Of a DNA stretch of 64,000 nt, positions 63,201 to 64,000 are shown piece by piece; within the stretch, counting starts at the first letter, position 1; each line of letters starts with the position of its first letter. The position numbers and the translations under genes were made by a program. The stretch comes from Chrysoperla carnea (taxonomy: Eukaryota > Arthropoda > Insecta > Neuroptera > Chrysopidae): positions 49,449,935 through 49,513,934 of the forward strand of contig NC_058338.1 of the NCBI RefSeq assembly GCF_905475395.1. Direction: 5' to 3'. A model generated the notes under the pieces. It ran no database searches. It was not told the origin of the DNA and saw only the letters and a program-made list of their open reading frames with translations.

Positions 63201-64000
63201 AAAAATAGTGATGAACTACTTATTGACTTATTGAATGGCAAATTTATGATGACTGAAAATTTTTCTTTCTGCAATTACAAAAAAAATCTTCTAATTAGTT
63301 ATTTTAATCGTGCCGTGCCGTGAGAGGGGATCTATCTAAATCATGAAAAATTGGCAAATGATCTTTCGTGATATAAAATTAGAGACCCTCTGATCTAGCT
63401 GTAAATATCAACTCAAAATTATAATAAAGAGATAAAAGCACAATAATAGCACATTGCGGGGTCCTTTGTATTGTATTATATTTTATGATTTAATACAACT
63501 AATACGGTTGGTAATAATTTTCCGTTGTTTTTTTCCAATTTAATTTTAATTAATATTTCGCGAAAAAATTAATCAAATATTTTTGTTAATTAAATTCTAA
63601 ATATTTGTTTCCATACAAAAATTCTAACCTTTGTGTAATCTATATTTTCAAATAAATGAGTATTATTTATATTCCCTATTATTCATTAGTATTCTTTTAT
63701 TGGATTCTGTATTAACGACAATCGACATAATGTGTTGTGTCATTGCCTCGCAACAAAACTAAACAGATTATGAGAATACACATTCACAATATTTTTCATG
63801 ACAATTTCATGTTTCTATTTCACTTAAACTTTGACAAATCTTTAATTAAATTATAAAAAAATAAATAAACATTCAATGGCACAAAAGCTAAAAAAGAAAA
63901 ATTTGCAGTGAGCAGGCGCGTCTAGGATAAATTAGCATTATTTGTGATCAGGTGAACTAAACTCATTGACCCTGTATTATGAAAATAAATCTTACCATAT
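60283..64000. other. Receptor intron, no exon recognised
   Basis: I looked for the continuation expected after IYRQ (a basic third intracellular loop, then a helix 6 CWxP-like region) and did not find it. Open frames of 111 residues (62304-62639) and 73 residues (62959-63180) are unrecognised and basic or AT-driven. A CAGTAATACCTCGACTTATC motif at 61558 resembles a pogo-type terminus but is unpaired. Confidence 0.5.

Overview
The window is AT-rich eukaryotic DNA that looks like an insect nuclear genome. The evidence is a protein-coding exon that closely resembles insect FMRFamide receptors, tRNA-derived SINEs, hAT-, Tc1/mariner- and piggyBac-type non-autonomous elements, LINE debris and dispersed repeats of a kind common in arthropods. 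I cannot place it to order. Gene density is very low: only one convincing gene was found, at the right end.

The gene is on the + strand. A coding exon (58418-59290) encodes the N-terminus and transmembrane helices 1-5 of a rhodopsin-family neuropeptide receptor, best matched to the FMRFamide receptor. It follows a probable splice acceptor and a leader with two upstream ORFs, and ends at a clear GT donor. No later exon was recognised before base 64000, so the 3' half of the receptor lies beyond the window and the intron is at least 4.7 kb. A dispersed-repeat copy sits 78 bases inside that intron.

Bases 1-58200 are intergenic or intronic and dominated by repeats. Repeat A (seven copies or fragments, 3.9 to 60.3 kb) is the most frequent; its 21.3 kb copy is split by a 914-bp hAT-type element with a perfect 8-bp target-site duplication. 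Repeat B is a short element with TTAA flanks. Several fold-back elements with long inverted arms lie at 10.9, 18.6, 26.0, 47.7, 50.3 and 51.7 kb, and three hairpins are clustered at 35.35-35.68 kb. Two SINE insertions (39.76 and 54.76 kb, opposite orientation) carry target-site duplications. A decayed LINE 3' end lies at 43.6-44.7 kb on the minus strand. The remaining long stretches are AT-rich sequence in which I see nothing that can be supported.

No multi-gene system, CRISPR array, rRNA or functional tRNA gene was seen. The points of interest are the receptor leader, the nested insertions and the unusual number of long inverted repeats.
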